Positions 1 through 10,175 of a stretch of DNA of 64,000 bases are shown here, in pieces. A model generated the notes under the pieces. That model worked only from the letters and a program-made list of their open reading frames with translations. It ran no database searches and was not told where the DNA came from. Source of the DNA: Pelomicrobium methylotrophicum (GTDB lineage: Bacteria; Pseudomonadota; Gammaproteobacteria; Burkholderiales; UBA6910); contig NZ_VPFL01000010.1 in assembly GCF_008014345.1 (NCBI RefSeq), forward strand, positions 46,517 through 110,516. The letters are read 5' to 3'. Position numbers and translations under genes: made by a program. Position 1 is the stretch's first letter. Every line of letters starts with the position of its first letter.

Positions 1-1
1 G

Positions 2-733
2 GCGGCCCATGTCATCGACCGCATCCTCCAGGGTGGTGACACCAGTGGCATCGAGAGCCTGAAATGGATGGACTCGGCTTCGGTGGCGGAGCTCATCCGC
101 AACGAGCACCCTCAAGTCATCGCCACCATTCTGGTGCACTTGGACCGCGATCAAGCGGCCGAAGTGCTGGGGCTACTCAGCGAGCGCCTGCGCAACGACG
201 TGATCTTGCGCATCGCCACCCTGGAAGGCGTGCAGCCGGCTGCGCTCAAAGAGCTGAACGAGGTGCTCGCAAAGCTTCTCTCCGGCAACGCCAGCGTGCG
301 CAAGACGGCGATGGGGGGCGTTCGCGCGGCGGCGGAGATCCTGAACTTCATGCCCACTGCCTACGAGAACGCAGTCATCGAGAGTGTCCGTGAGCACGAT
401 GCCGATCTCGCTCAGAAGATTCTGGACGAGATGTTCGTTTTTGAGGATCTACTGGAAATCGATGACCGTGGCATTCAGCTCCTGCTGCGGGAGGTCCAGT
501 CCGAGTCGCTCATTGTGGCCCTGAAAGGGGCCTCCGACGCCCTCAAGGAGAAGATCTTCAAGAACATGTCGCAACGAGCGGCGGAGATGCTGCGGGAAGA
601 TCTGGAAGCCAAGGGCCCGGTGCGGGTCTCCGAAGTGGAGGCCGAGCAGAAAGAAATTTTGAAGATCGTGCGCCGGCTCGCCGACACCGGCCAGCTGGTG
701 CTGGGCGGAGGCGGCGAGGACGCGTACATCTAA
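2..733 (+). CDS. fliG: Flagellar motor switch protein FliG (5' end outside window)
   Basis: The reading frame is open from base 2, so the gene enters from the left edge and only the last 243 codons are present (family about 330). FliG forms the upper C-ring of the motor and contacts MotA through its C-terminal charged helix. The EHPQ motif of the middle domain (RNEHPQVIA) and the C-terminal torque-helix region (LEIDDRGIQLLLREV) are both visible. It is the first of a run of fli genes on this strand; fliE and fliF would lie to the left. An internal ATG at 68 is not the real start. Confidence 0.97.
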   Translation, partial: AAHVIDRILQGGDTSGIESLKWMDSASVAELIRNEHPQVIATILVHLDRDQAAEVLGLLSERLRNDVILRIATLEGVQPAALKELNEVLAKLLSGNASVRKTAMGGVRAAAEILNFMPTAYENAVIESVREHDADLAQKILDEMFVFEDLLEIDDRGIQLLLREVQSESLIVALKGASDALKEKIFKNMSQRAAEMLREDLEAKGPVRVSEVEAEQKEILKIVRRLADTGQLVLGGGGEDAYI

Positions 734-925
734 GCTGGCATCGCCGCTCAAGACAGCGGGCGGCAAAGGAGAAAGAAAGTTGGAAAACCTCAAGCGCACA
801 GAAAGGCCGGCGATGGCCGCTGCCGGGACCAGGGTCACGCCCGGGCGGATTTCCCCGCCGCTCTGCGGCTGGCGCCGTCCCTCCCGAGCTGTCCGGCAGC
901 ACGTTGTGGCTCGCTGAGATACGCC

Positions 926-1534
926 ATGTCAGGCATCATTCCCAAGGAACGGTTGTCCGCCTTCCAGCGCTGGGAACTCGGCCACTTCAACGAGGCCCGC
1001 ACCGAGGATCCTCCCGTGAAACTGCCCACTGCCGAGGAGCTGGAGCGTCTGCACCAGAGTGCCCGGGACGAGGGCTACGCGGCGGGGTACGCGGAAGGCC
1101 GGAATGACGTCCGTGCCCACGCCGAGCGGCTTAAGGCTCTCGGCGACGCATGGGCCGGCGCGCTCGCCCGCTTTGACGAGGAAGTGGCGGAGGCGCTCAC
1201 TCGGCTCGCCCTGGACATCGCCTCCCAGGTCGTGCGGGCGGCGCTCACGGTGCGCCCGGAGCTCGTCACCGCCGTGGTGAAGGAGGCGATCGCAAGTCTG
1301 CCTCACCCGGGCGGGCACCCGCGGCTCCTGCTGCACCCCGACGACGCCGCCCTGGTACGCGCCCACCTGGGGAACGAGCTGGATCACGGCGGCTGGAAAG
1401 TGGTGGAGGACCCCGCCATCGAGCGCGGCGGCTGCCGGGTGGAGAGCGCGGCGACCTCCGTGGACGCCACCCTCGCCACCCGCTGGGAGCGCGTGGCAGC
1501 GGCCCTTCAAGACGAAAAAGCATGGAGCCAATGA
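926..1534 (+). CDS. fliH: Flagellar assembly protein FliH
   Basis: This 202-aa protein is the negative regulator and membrane-tethering partner of the export ATPase FliI. It has the expected layout: a variable N-terminus, an Ala/Glu/Arg-rich helical middle (about residues 40-100, with a [10 protein letters not shown] stretch typical of FliH) and a conserved C-terminal half that binds FliI. It overlaps fliI by 13 bases and lies 192 bp after fliG, a gap in which no gene was recognised. Confidence 0.92.
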   Translation: MSGIIPKERLSAFQRWELGHFNEARTEDPPVKLPTAEELERLHQSARDEGYAAGYAEGRNDVRAHAERLKALGDAWAGALARFDEEVAEALTRLALDIASQVVRAALTVRPELVTAVVKEAIASLPHPGGHPRLLLHPDDAALVRAHLGNELDHGGWKVVEDPAIERGGCRVESAATSVDATLATRWERVAAALQDEKAWSQ

Positions 1535-2967
1535 AGAACATTCACGGCCAGCGCTGGCGGGCGCGGCTCGAGGAGCGCGCGCAGGCGGTGGCCCACTCGC
1601 AGCCGCTGCTCGTCTGCGGGCGGCTTACCCGCGTGGCCGGCCTGGTCATGGAAGCGGTCGGCCTGCGCCTTGCCGTGGGCAGCGGCTGTCGGGTACTGCT
1701 TCCCAACGGCGCCACCGTGGAAGCCGAAGTGGTCGGATTCAACGGCGATAAGCTGTACCTTATGCCCGCCGGCGACGTCCACGGGCTCACTCCGGGGGCG
1801 ACGGTGGTGCCCAACGAGATGCCGCTGTCATTGCGGCGGCCCGGCGGTGGCCGCCAATTCCTGCGCCGCGCCACCGACCGGGCACGCCTGGTGCCGGTGG
1901 GCGATGGACTCCTGGGCCGGGTGCTGGACGGCGTGGGTCAGCCCCTGGACGGGCTGGGGCCCCTCACCGACGTGCACGCAGCGCCCCTCCACACCCGCCC
2001 CTACAACCCCCTGGATCGGGCCCCCATCACCGAGCCCTTGGACGTGGGCGTGCGCGCCATCAACGGGCTGCTCACGGTGGGCCGGGGGCAGCGCATGGGA
2101 CTGTTCGCGGGCAGCGGCGTGGGCAAGAGCGTGTTGCTCGGCATGATGGCCCGCTACACCAGCGCGGACGTCACGGTGGTGGGCCTGATCGGCGAGCGCG
2201 GCCGCGAAGTGAAGGAATTCATCGAATCTATCCTGGGGACCGAGGGGCTGAAGCGCTCGGTCGTGGTGGCCGCACCCGCCGATACTTCGCCCTTGATGCG
2301 GCTCCAGGGCGCCGCCTACGCCACCGCCATCGCCGAGCATTTCCGCGACCGCGGCCGCTCGGTGCTGCTCATCATGGACTCCCTCACCCGCTACGCCATG
2401 GCAAGCCGGGAGATCGCGCTGGCCATCGGTGAGCCCCCCGCCACCAAAGGCTATCCGCCCTCGGTGTTCGCGCGGCTGCCGCAGCTCGTGGAACGGGCCG
2501 GCAACGGCCCCCCAGGCGGCGGCTCCATCACCGCCTTCTACACCGTGCTCACCGAGGGCGACGATCCCCAGGACCCCATCGCGGACGCAGCCCGGGCGAT
2601 CCTGGACGGCCATGTGGTCCTATCGCGTTTTCTCGCCGACGCCGGCCACTATCCGGCGATCGACATCGAGGCCTCCATCAGCCGGGCCATGACGAACCTG
2701 ATGACGATGGAACAGCTCGAGCGCGTGCGCCGCTTCAAGGCCCTCTACGCCCGCTATCAGCGTTCCCGGGACCTGATCAGCGTAGGCGCCTACCATCCGG
2801 GCAGCGACACACTCCTCGATCGAGCCATCGCGCTCTACCCGCGGATGGAGGCCTACTTGCAGCAGGACATGAATCAGCGCGTCGACCATGCCGAAAGCAT
2901 GCGCGCCCTGGAGCAATTGCTTCTTTCTGCCGATGACGGAAGCGCAACGAAGGAGAACACTGGATGA
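1522..2967 (+). CDS. fliI: Flagellum-specific ATP synthase FliI (export ATPase)
   Basis: This 481-aa F1-beta-like ATPase powers unloading of substrates at the flagellar type III export gate. The Walker A motif AGSGVGKS is at about residues 196-203, and the [10 protein letters not shown] segment (Walker B region) and the [18 protein letters not shown] stretch typical of FliI/YscN ATPases follow. The start at 1522 overlaps the end of fliH; a second ATG at 1531 is also possible. It overlaps fliJ by 4 bases, which suggests translational coupling. Confidence 0.97.
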   Translation: MEPMKNIHGQRWRARLEERAQAVAHSQPLLVCGRLTRVAGLVMEAVGLRLAVGSGCRVLLPNGATVEAEVVGFNGDKLYLMPAGDVHGLTPGATVVPNEMPLSLRRPGGGRQFLRRATDRARLVPVGDGLLGRVLDGVGQPLDGLGPLTDVHAAPLHTRPYNPLDRAPITEPLDVGVRAINGLLTVGRGQRMGLFAGSGVGKSVLLGMMARYTSADVTVVGLIGERGREVKEFIESILGTEGLKRSVVVAAPADTSPLMRLQGAAYATAIAEHFRDRGRSVLLIMDSLTRYAMASREIALAIGEPPATKGYPPSVFARLPQLVERAGNGPPGGGSITAFYTVLTEGDDPQDPIADAARAILDGHVVLSRFLADAGHYPAIDIEASISRAMTNLMTMEQLERVRRFKALYARYQRSRDLISVGAYHPGSDTLLDRAIALYPRMEAYLQQDMNQRVDHAESMRALEQLLLSADDGSATKENTG

Positions 2968-3416
2968 CCCGACATTCCCTCAGGACGCTCATCGAACTGG
3001 CCCGCGCCCGCACCGACGAGGCCGCCCGCCAACTCGGCCGGCTGACCGCGCAGGAACGGGCGGTGGAGGAGCGGCTTAAGCTACTCACTGCCTACCGCGC
3101 CCAATACCAGAGCCGGCTGATGACCTCGGTGCGCGAGGGATTGTCCTACGCGGCGTTGCAGAACTACCGGGCGTTCATGGACACCTTGGACCGGGCGATC
3201 GCCCAATGCCGCGACCAGCTCGCCGCTGCCCGCGCCCGTCGGCAGGCGGGCCAGGCCCAGTGGCACGACAAACGGCGGGAGCTCAAGTCGTTCGAGACGC
3301 TCGACGAGCGCGCGCGCCGCGTTGAGCAGGCGAAGAACGCCCGTGCCGAGCAGCGCCAGCTCGACGAGCGGGCTGCGCGCGCCTTGATTTTCCCGTCGAC
3401 CGACCCCACGGAATGA
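2964..3416 (+). CDS. fliJ: Flagellar export chaperone/stalk protein FliJ
   Basis: This 150-aa, almost wholly helical protein is rich in Arg, Ala, Gln and Glu and predicted to be a coiled coil. FliJ inserts into the FliI hexamer and links it to FlhA. Identification rests on size, composition and position between fliI (ATGA overlap) and fliK, as the family is poorly conserved in sequence. Residues 1-30 ([20 protein letters not shown]) fit the FliJ N-terminus. Confidence 0.88.
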   Translation: MTRHSLRTLIELARARTDEAARQLGRLTAQERAVEERLKLLTAYRAQYQSRLMTSVREGLSYAALQNYRAFMDTLDRAIAQCRDQLAAARARRQAGQAQWHDKRRELKSFETLDERARRVEQAKNARAEQRQLDERAARALIFPSTDPTE

Positions 3417-3451
3417 GGTGGCGGCCGGCAATCAACCGAAAGGACCCGACC

Positions 3452-4477
3452 ATGGAAACCGCATCGATCCTTCCCTCGCTGCCCGCCGCACGCGAGCCGG
3501 GAACGCCTGCCAGCGCCCCGGAAGAAACCTTAAACGGCGCGGAACCGTTCGGTGCCGTCCTGGCGCGCCAGCTCCAACTGGATTCGCACATCGCAGTCGT
3601 ACCCTCGGCGCCCGACTCCGACACCGAGGCGGGCGATGAAACGGCCGCGACACAGCCTGCATTCGAAAACGTGGTACGGCTTGAGCCTGCTTGGTCCTTG
3701 GCCACTCCTGAGGCGTCGCTCGGCGTGCCCGCCGCGCAGACAACCGCCGAGCCCAAGTCTCCCCTGCCCCTGGTGATTCCGGACCGAACACCGTCCCCGG
3801 TGCGGCTGGAGGCGGATGCGCGCGCCGACACCCGCGCCCTGCAGCTTCAGACAGCGATCGATGGAACGCTGACGCCCGCTTCGGGTGCGCTTCCCGGCAA
3901 CATCGTCGGGGTTTCGCCTTCGCCAGGCATCGCCCTGCAAGCGCCGGAAATGCGTCCCTTGCCGGCGCCGACCCGCCTCGCTGAGACGACTGAGACGATC
4001 CTGGCGCCTGCCCAAGGCGCGCCCCAAGCAGCGCCCGCCGCGCCGACTCCGGCCTCCGCCCTGCCGGTCCCGCCATCGGTCGGCTCGCCCAGGTTCGCGG
4101 AGGATTTTTCACGTCAAATCGTGTGGATTGCGGCTCGTCAATTGCAGCAAGCGGAGCTGCGCCTGGATCCACCTGAGTTGGGTCCAGTGCGAGTGACGCT
4201 TCAGTTGCGCGACGACCAAGCGAGCGCCGTATTCTCCGCGCTGCACCCTCAGACCCGGGACGCGATCGAGGCTGCGCTGCCCCGGCTTAAGGAAATGATG
4301 GCTGAAGCCGGCATCCAGCTCGGCAGCGCCACGGTGAGCGGCGAAGGCTTCACCGGCGAGCGTGAATTCGCCCGCTCCGACCACTCGTCTCAACGCCTCC
4401 CGGCCCTTTTCTCGGCCTCCGACGCCCCTTCAGTGCCCATCCGCCGAGCCCAAGGCCTGGTGGATCTCTTCGCCTGA
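3452..4477 (+). CDS. fliK: Flagellar hook-length control protein FliK
   Basis: This 341-aa protein is the molecular ruler that stops hook growth and switches export specificity. The first two thirds are low-complexity Pro/Ala/Thr-rich sequence. The last about 120 residues carry the conserved FliK C-terminal domain, with LRLDPPELGPVRVTLQLRD followed by an amphipathic segment ending GIQLGSATVSGE. The ATG at 3452 is chosen because AAAGGA lies just upstream; an in-frame ATG at 3413 overlapping fliJ is less likely. Confidence 0.9.
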   Translation: METASILPSLPAAREPGTPASAPEETLNGAEPFGAVLARQLQLDSHIAVVPSAPDSDTEAGDETAATQPAFENVVRLEPAWSLATPEASLGVPAAQTTAEPKSPLPLVIPDRTPSPVRLEADARADTRALQLQTAIDGTLTPASGALPGNIVGVSPSPGIALQAPEMRPLPAPTRLAETTETILAPAQGAPQAAPAAPTPASALPVPPSVGSPRFAEDFSRQIVWIAARQLQQAELRLDPPELGPVRVTLQLRDDQASAVFSALHPQTRDAIEAALPRLKEMMAEAGIQLGSATVSGEGFTGEREFARSDHSSQRLPALFSASDAPSVPIRRAQGLVDLFA

Positions 4478-4494
4478 ATCAGCGTCGCGCAGGC

Positions 4495-4522
4495 TAAAGT
4501 TCCGGCCCTGCGTTGCCGTTAA
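4495..4522 (+). promoter_or_regulatory. Candidate sigma-28 (FliA) promoter before fliL
   Basis: TAAAG at 4495-4499 and GCCGTTAA at 4515-4522 are separated so that TAAA and GCCG lie 16 bases apart. This is close to the enterobacterial consensus TAAA-N15-GCCGATAA. It lies in the 171-bp gap between fliK and fliL, 127 bases before the fliL start. It could add late transcription of fliLMNOPQR. It matches other sites in this window but has no experimental support. Confidence 0.4.
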
Positions 4523-4648
4523 CAACGAAGCGGCGACGCAGAGCATTCCCAATCCTGGAGATGGCGCCCAAAGGGTGCGCTATTCCGGGCATCGTGCCGC
4601 CGTATCGATCCCCATAATCCCATCAGCGAAAGGCTCGAAGACACAGCG

Positions 4649-5128
4649 ATGGCCAAGTCGACCGAGATCGGCACCACACAAGGCGCGAAACCCAAGCGCA
4701 TGAAGCTTTGGCCGCTCATCATCGCCGCCGTTGCCCTGCTGGCGGGCGGCGGTGCCGCCACTTGGTATTTCACCGTCCACCAGGAAGCCACCGCCGCCGA
4801 GGCGCCCAGGCCCAAGCCGCCCATCTTCATCGCCCTGGAACCCTTCACCGTCAACCTCCAACCGGGCGGGGGCGCCCAATATCTGCAAACGACAGTGGTC
4901 CTGAAGACCGTGGAGCCGGAGGCCGAAGCGGCGATCAAGGCCCATATGCCGGTGGTGCGGGACCGCATTCTTCGGGTGCTGTCCAGCAAGCGCGGCGACG
5001 AGCTTCTCACCGTCGAGGGCAAGGAGAAGCTGGCGGCCGAGATCGCCCAATCGGTCACCGCCCCATTCGACGGCACCAGGCCGCAGCCGGTGGAAGGGGT
5101 CCTCTTCACTTCGTTTGTCATTCAGTGA
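4649..5128 (+). CDS. fliL: Flagellar basal body-associated protein FliL
   Basis: This 159-aa single-pass inner-membrane protein is associated with the stator/basal body. A Lys/Arg-rich N-terminus (KPKRMKLW) precedes one hydrophobic segment at about residues 18-38. The periplasmic part contains the family hallmark FIALEPFTVNLQ, and the protein ends with VLFTSFVIQ, as in other FliL proteins. It begins 171 bp after fliK and its end abuts fliM. Confidence 0.95.
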   Translation: MAKSTEIGTTQGAKPKRMKLWPLIIAAVALLAGGGAATWYFTVHQEATAAEAPRPKPPIFIALEPFTVNLQPGGGAQYLQTTVVLKTVEPEAEAAIKAHMPVVRDRILRVLSSKRGDELLTVEGKEKLAAEIAQSVTAPFDGTRPQPVEGVLFTSFVIQ

Positions 5129-5132
5129 AGCC

Positions 5133-6110
5133 ATGGCCAGGGAATTCCTGTCCCAGGAAGAAGTCGACGCCCTGCTCAAGGGTGTGACCGGCGAGACCGA
5201 GGACGAGCCGCCGCCACCCGAACCTTCGGGGGTGCGTCCCTATAACCTGGCGAAGCAGGAACGCATCGTCCGCGGTCGCATGCCGACGCTCGAGATCATC
5301 AACGAGCGCCTGGCGCGGCAGCTGCGGCTGGTGATCTTCAACTTCATCCGCCGCACCGCGGAGATCACCGCCGGGCCGGTACGGGTGGTGAAGTACAGCG
5401 AGTTCATTCGCAACCTGGCCGTGCCCACCAACCTCAACTTGGTACAGGTCAAACCCCTGCGCGGCATGGCGCTGTTCGTGTTCGATCCGAACCTCGTGTT
5501 CCTGGTGATCGACAACCTCTTCGGCGGCGACGGCCGCTTCCATACCCGAGTCGAGGGGCGCGACTTCACCCCGACCGAGCAGCGCATCATCCAGCGGCTG
5601 CTTGAGCTCGTGTTCGAGGAGTACGAAAAAGCCTGGCGGCCAGTGCACTCCTTAAGCTTCGAGTTCGTGCGCTCAGAGATGCTCCCCCAGTTCGCCAACA
5701 TTGCCACCCCCAACGAGGTGGTGGTGGCCACCACCTTCCGTATCGAGCTGGGCAACGGCGGTGGCGAGCTGCACATCTGCATGCCCTACGCCATGCTGGA
5801 GCCCATTCGGGAGAAAATCTACAGCGCAACCCATGGCGAGCAGCTCGACGTGGATAAGCGTTGGGTGCAGCTCCTGTCGCAGCAGGTGAAGCTCGCGGAA
5901 GTGGAGCTGGTGGCCAGCCTGGCCCACACCACCATGAAGCTGGAGCAAATCCTGGCCCTGCGCGAAGGCGATGTGATACCGCTGGACATTCCGCCCACCA
6001 TTGTCGCTACGGTAGACGGCGTGCCGGTCATGGAATGCCGTTACGGGGTTTCCAACGGTCAGTACGCGTTGCGGGTCGAGCGCTTGATCTCGCCCGCAGA
6101 AGCCGCTTGA
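5133..6110 (+). CDS. fliM: Flagellar motor switch protein FliM
   Basis: This 325-aa C-ring protein binds phosphorylated CheY and switches rotation direction. The extreme N-terminus reads FLSQEEVDALLKG, the conserved CheY-P-binding peptide, followed by the CheC-like middle domain and a C-terminal SpoA (FliN-like) domain. The ATG at 5133 is preferred because it puts this peptide at the N-terminus; an in-frame TTG at 5115 would overlap fliL. The stop overlaps the region upstream of fliN. Confidence 0.96.
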   Translation: MAREFLSQEEVDALLKGVTGETEDEPPPPEPSGVRPYNLAKQERIVRGRMPTLEIINERLARQLRLVIFNFIRRTAEITAGPVRVVKYSEFIRNLAVPTNLNLVQVKPLRGMALFVFDPNLVFLVIDNLFGGDGRFHTRVEGRDFTPTEQRIIQRLLELVFEEYEKAWRPVHSLSFEFVRSEMLPQFANIATPNEVVVATTFRIELGNGGGELHICMPYAMLEPIREKIYSATHGEQLDVDKRWVQLLSQQVKLAEVELVASLAHTTMKLEQILALREGDVIPLDIPPTIVATVDGVPVMECRYGVSNGQYALRVERLISPAEAA

Positions 6111-6121
6111 TGGAGGAAGTC

Positions 6122-6538
6122 ATGTCCACCCTGAAAGATACCGACAACGTGGTGAGCGACGACGACTGGGCGGCCGCCATGGCCGAGCAGCAGGCTGGCA
6201 CCGCTGCGGCCGAGCCGGCGCCGGCAGGCGAAAAACTGTTCGAACGCTTTTCCGGCGGCGCGCTTGCCACCGCCCGCAACGATCTGGACCTGATCCTGGA
6301 TATCCCAGTCCAGCTCACCGTGGAGCTGGGCCGCACCAAAATCGCCATCAAGAACTTGCTGCAACTCGCACAAGGATCGGTGGTGGAATTGGACGGCCTT
6401 GCGGGCGAGCCCATGGACGTGCTGGTCAACGGCTGCCTCATCGCCCAGGGCGAAGTGGTGGTCGTGAACGACAAGTTCGGTATTCGGATCACCGACATCG
6501 TCACACCCAGCGAACGGATCCGCAGGCTCAACCGGTAA
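6122..6538 (+). CDS. fliN: Flagellar motor switch protein FliN
   Basis: This 138-aa C-ring protein consists of a short acidic N-terminus and a SpoA domain (about residues 55-135) with LDIPVQLTVELGRTK and the C-terminal GIRITDIV. A strong ribosome binding site (GGAGGAAG, 6112-6118) directly precedes the ATG at 6122, which sets the start against a longer open frame. It lies 11 bp after fliM. Confidence 0.96.
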   Translation: MSTLKDTDNVVSDDDWAAAMAEQQAGTAAAEPAPAGEKLFERFSGGALATARNDLDLILDIPVQLTVELGRTKIAIKNLLQLAQGSVVELDGLAGEPMDVLVNGCLIAQGEVVVVNDKFGIRITDIVTPSERIRRLNR

Positions 6539-6593
6539 ACGCCATCGGAAAGCGCGGACAGATCCAGTGAGACCCGAGAAGCGAGCGCTACGA

Positions 6594-7067
6594 ATGAGGA
6601 ATGAGAAGACCGTGGCCGGACCGCGCACACGTCGAGCCTGGAATCTGAGCGCTGGGACGGTCACATCAAGCTTGGCGCTTCTTGGGGCGCTGGCGCCCGC
6701 CGCTGCCGTCGCGCAAGGCGCTATGGCGCCAGCAACAGGCCCTTCTCTGCTGCAAATGGTGCTGGGGCTCGTCGCGGTGCTCGCGTTCATCCTGGGAAGT
6801 GCCTGGCTGGCACGCCGGTCGAAACTGTTGTCAGGGACCCGCACCGGGACGCTTCGCGTCGTGGCGGCTGTGGCCGTGGGAACGCGGGAGCGGGTGGTGG
6901 TGGTGGAAGTGGCCGATACATGGCTGGTGCTGGGTGTGGCCCCGGGCCGCGTGAACGCGCTTCATACACTGCCTTCACAGCCCATACCGCCCCATGCCTC
7001 CGCTACGGATAACGGCAAGTTTGCCGCCTGGCTTAAGCGCTTCGTGGAACACGACCGTGAAAGCTAG
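6594..7067 (+). CDS. fliO: Flagellar biosynthesis protein FliO
   Basis: This 157-aa protein assists assembly of the FliP pore in the export gate. It has an N-terminal hydrophobic/signal-like segment, a second transmembrane segment ([20 protein letters not shown]) and a cytoplasmic domain with [11 protein letters not shown], characteristic of FliO. The start is uncertain: ATG at 6594 is used, with an in-frame GTG at 6567 as alternative. Its end overlaps the fliP start by 11 bases. Confidence 0.88.
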   Translation: MRNEKTVAGPRTRRAWNLSAGTVTSSLALLGALAPAAAVAQGAMAPATGPSLLQMVLGLVAVLAFILGSAWLARRSKLLSGTRTGTLRVVAAVAVGTRERVVVVEVADTWLVLGVAPGRVNALHTLPSQPIPPHASATDNGKFAAWLKRFVEHDRES

Positions 7068-7809
7068 TCGCCTGATCGCCGCCAGCGCCAGCGCGCTCGC
7101 CCTTGCCGCCCTGCCAGCCGCCGCCCAGCAGGCTGGGTTGCCTGCGCTTACCGCCAGTCCCGCTCCAGGAGGCGGCCAGACTTACACGCTCTCGCTGCAG
7201 ACCCTGCTCCTGCTCACCAGCCTGTCGTTCCTGCCGGCAGCGCTGCTCATGATGACAAGCTTCACCCGCATCATCATTGTGCTGTCCCTGCTGCGCCAAG
7301 CGCTGGGCACGATGGCCTCGCCGCCCAACCAGGTGCTCATTGGACTCGCCCTGTTCCTCACCTTGTTCGTGATGTCTCCGGTGCTGGAAAAGATCCACGC
7401 CGAAGCCTACGTGCCTTACGCCGACAACCAGATCACCTTCGAGGAGGCCGTCGCCCGCGCCAGTAGGCCGCTCAAGCAGTTCATGCTGAAGCAAACGCGG
7501 GAATCGGACCTGGCGCTTTTCGTCCGCATCTCGGGCACGGGCGAGTTGAAAGGCCCTGAAGAGGTGCCGATGAAAGTGTTGATTCCCGCCTACGTCACCA
7601 GCGAGCTCAAGACCGCGTTCCAGATCGGATTCGTAGTGTTCATCCCGTTCCTCATCATCGACATGGTGGTGGCAAGCGTCCTGATGTCCATGGGCATGAT
7701 GATGGTCTCTCCCGTCATCGTGGCGCTGCCGTTCAAGCTGATGCTGTTCGTGCTGGTGGACGGCTGGCACTTGCTGATCGGTTCGCTGGTGCAAAGCTTC
7801 AGCGTATGA
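7057..7809 (+). CDS. fliP: Flagellar export gate protein FliP
   Basis: This 250-aa export-gate protein carries a cleavable N-terminal signal peptide ([19 protein letters not shown], ending AAAQQ), which supports the GTG at 7057 over an earlier in-frame ATG at 6994. Four hydrophobic segments follow. The family signatures [17 protein letters not shown] and the C-terminal [20 protein letters not shown] are present. It is translationally coupled to fliO. Confidence 0.96.
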   Translation: MKASRLIAASASALALAALPAAAQQAGLPALTASPAPGGGQTYTLSLQTLLLLTSLSFLPAALLMMTSFTRIIIVLSLLRQALGTMASPPNQVLIGLALFLTLFVMSPVLEKIHAEAYVPYADNQITFEEAVARASRPLKQFMLKQTRESDLALFVRISGTGELKGPEEVPMKVLIPAYVTSELKTAFQIGFVVFIPFLIIDMVVASVLMSMGMMMVSPVIVALPFKLMLFVLVDGWHLLIGSLVQSFSV

Positions 7810-7836
7810 TCGTGGTACGTGAAACGGAGATAGACG

Positions 7837-8106
7837 ATGACGCCCGAATCCGTCATGACCCTCGCCCGCCAGGCCATCGAGCTGACCATCCTGGTCTCAG
7901 CCCCGCTGCTGCTGGCAGCGCTGGCCACAGGCCTCGTGATCAGCATCTTCCAGGCAGCGACCCAGATCAACGAGATGACCCTGTCCTTCATTCCGAAGCT
8001 GCTGGCGATCCTGGCGGCCATGGCCCTCGCCGGCCCGTGGATGCTGACTTTGCTGACCGACTACATGCGACGGCTGTTCGAGGCGATTCCCAGCCTCATT
8101 GGGTGA
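7837..8106 (+). CDS. fliQ: Flagellar export gate protein FliQ
   Basis: This 89-aa protein with two hydrophobic helices is the expected size for FliQ, which packs around the FliP/FliR pore. The N-terminal MTPESVMTLARQAIELT and the central FQAATQINEMTLSFIPK are strongly conserved in the family. It lies between fliP (27-bp gap) and fliR. Confidence 0.97.
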   Translation: MTPESVMTLARQAIELTILVSAPLLLAALATGLVISIFQAATQINEMTLSFIPKLLAILAAMALAGPWMLTLLTDYMRRLFEAIPSLIG

Positions 8107-8172
8107 ACAGAACAAAAAGCCGGTCGCGGTCGACGGCCCGTCATCCCGCCCGCTCTCACGATTCACCCTTCC

Positions 8173-8946
8173 ATGCTCTCGGTCACTGACGCCCAGCTGA
8201 ATGCATGGCTTGCTGCCTTTCTGTGGCCTCTGGCGCGGGTGCTGGGGCTGCTGATGGTGGCGCCGGTGCTGAGCACGGCGCCGGCACGAGTCCGCATCGG
8301 TCTCGGCGTGGTGGCAACGCTGGCCATCGCGCCGATGGCGGGTACGATGCCCGAGGCGGCCGTCGGCTCGCTGCAGGGTCTGCTGATCCTGGCGCAGGAA
8401 GTGGCCGTGGGCGCGGCCATGGGATTTGCCGTGCGCTTGACCTTCGCTGCACTGCAGGTCGCCGGTGACCTCGCGGGCCTGCAGATGGGCCTCGGTTTTG
8501 CCACCTTCTTCGATCCCCAGAGCTCAGGCCAGACACCGGTGATGGCCCAGTTCGTGGAGTTGGCCGGCGTGCTGCTGTTCCTGGCGATAAACGGTCACCT
8601 GATGATGATGGCGGCCTTGGCCCAGAGCTTCCAGGTGTTGCCCGTGGGTGCCGCCCTTGCGCCGGGCAGTTGGCGGACGCTGGCGGAGCTCGGCACCGGC
8701 GTGTTCTCCCTGGGTGTCCTGCTGGCGCTGCCAGTGGTCGGGCCGCTGCTGGTGGTCAACGTGGTGCTGGGGGTCCTTTCCCGCGCCGCACCCCAGCTCA
8801 ACATTTTCGCCGTGGGTTTCCCGATGACGCTGATGGCGGGGTTCGTGGCGTTGGCGGTGACGCTGCCTTACTTGGCGCCGGTGCTGGACCGGGCCTTTAC
8901 TGAAGCCATCGGCAGCATGGTGCTGTCCGTGGCGCCATCCCGTTGA
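8173..8946 (+). CDS. fliR: Flagellar export gate protein FliR
   Basis: This 257-aa polytopic membrane protein completes the FliPQR export pore. About six hydrophobic segments are visible, along with the conserved GLQMGLGFATFFDPQ stretch and a C-terminal NIFAVGFPMTLMAGF. It is the last gene of the fli run and converges with flgL; only five bases separate the two stop codons and no clear terminator lies between them. Confidence 0.95.
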   Translation: MLSVTDAQLNAWLAAFLWPLARVLGLLMVAPVLSTAPARVRIGLGVVATLAIAPMAGTMPEAAVGSLQGLLILAQEVAVGAAMGFAVRLTFAALQVAGDLAGLQMGLGFATFFDPQSSGQTPVMAQFVELAGVLLFLAINGHLMMMAALAQSFQVLPVGAALAPGSWRTLAELGTGVFSLGVLLALPVVGPLLVVNVVLGVLSRAAPQLNIFAVGFPMTLMAGFVALAVTLPYLAPVLDRAFTEAIGSMVLSVAPSR

Positions 8947-8951
8947 GCGAA

Positions 8952-10160
8952 TCAAAGGTAGTCGAAGAGCGACAGCCTGGCCACCCGGCTGAAGGAGGCA
9001 CGGGCCGCCTCCAGCGACTGCTGGCTTCGCACGAAGTCGCTGATGGCCTGGGCATAGTCCACGTCGGTCAGCCGCGAGAGCGAAGCCTGATACTGCACCG
9101 CCATCTCCTCGCCTCCTGCCTGGAGCGCGTCCAGTTCGGCGAGCCTCGCGCCGACCGAAGCCCGGGCGGCCAGCACATGGTTGAGCGCCAGATCCAGATT
9201 CGCGAGCCCCGCGTTCAGGCCGTTTGCCACTTGAGCCTGGCCGGCGGGCGTCGCAGTCGAGGTCTTAAGGGCCAAAATGATGTTTTGCAGGGTCGTGAAC
9301 AGACTCTGCGTGCCACTGGGCGACACGCTGAAGCGGTCACCGTTCGCCGGCGCGCCGGTGATGGTGAGCTGGATGCCGTCGAATTCGATGGCGGTGCCGC
9401 TCGTGTAGGCGTTGCCGGTGGACAGCGTCGTGCCCGTGGTCGTGTCCACCACGCTGTAGGTGGTCGTGCCGCCGGAGACGCTGAAGACGATCTCGTAGCG
9501 GTGGCCGGTCAGCAGCGCCGGATTCACCACCGTGCCGGAGTCGACGACGCCGCTGCCCGTGTTGCCGCTGTCGGCGGCGGTGACGAATACGCCATTGCCG
9601 GTGGGGATGCGCTGGAAGATGGCATCGCCCGACTCGGCGACCGGCATGAGGCGCGATGCGTCCACCTGGATCTCCCGTCGTCCCTGGTCCCCCTGGTAGA
9701 CGACGCCGCTAGCGGTGACCGCGAACGGCGGGGTGGTGCCCCGGTAGCCGGAAAACAGGTATTCGCCGGCGCCATTGGTGGCGTTGGCAAGCGCCAGCAG
9801 CGCCTGAAACCGGCCTTCCAGTTCCACCGCGATGGCGCGCCGGTCGACGTCGTTCAGCGCGCCGTTGCCGGCCGCGATCACCGCCGTGCGCGCGTCCATC
9901 ACCAACCGCCCCACCTGGGCCAACGTCGATTCGGTGAGGGCCAGCGAGTCCCGCGCGTAGCCCCGGTTGATACCGTACTGGTCGTTAAGCGCTTTGGCCT
10001 GGTTCAAGGCCACCGCGCGGGCCGCGGCGATGGGATCGTCGGAGGGCGTCACGACCTTTCGGCCCGTGGACAACTGTTGCTGCGCCTCAACGAGCGACTG
10101 CTGCTGGCGCTGCAGTGCCGCCACTGCGCGGTCAAAGATCATGCCGGTGGTCACTCGCAT
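8952..10160 (-). CDS. flgL: Flagellar hook-filament junction protein FlgL
   Basis: This 402-aa junction protein (HAP3) joins hook to filament. The N-terminus (MRVTTGMIFDRAVAALQRQQ) and C-terminus (DVDYAQAISDFVRSQQSLEA) form the flagellin-like D0/D1 coiled coils. The middle has a Gly/Thr-rich variable domain of about residues 170-290. It is the last gene of the flg operon, 15 bp after flgK. Confidence 0.95.
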   Translation of the reverse strand: MRVTTGMIFDRAVAALQRQQQSLVEAQQQLSTGRKVVTPSDDPIAAARAVALNQAKALNDQYGINRGYARDSLALTESTLAQVGRLVMDARTAVIAAGNGALNDVDRRAIAVELEGRFQALLALANATNGAGEYLFSGYRGTTPPFAVTASGVVYQGDQGRREIQVDASRLMPVAESGDAIFQRIPTGNGVFVTAADSGNTGSGVVDSGTVVNPALLTGHRYEIVFSVSGGTTTYSVVDTTTGTTLSTGNAYTSGTAIEFDGIQLTITGAPANGDRFSVSPSGTQSLFTTLQNIILALKTSTATPAGQAQVANGLNAGLANLDLALNHVLAARASVGARLAELDALQAGGEEMAVQYQASLSRLTDVDYAQAISDFVRSQQSLEAARASFSRVARLSLFDYL

Positions 10161-10175
10161 ATTCCCTCTCCTTGC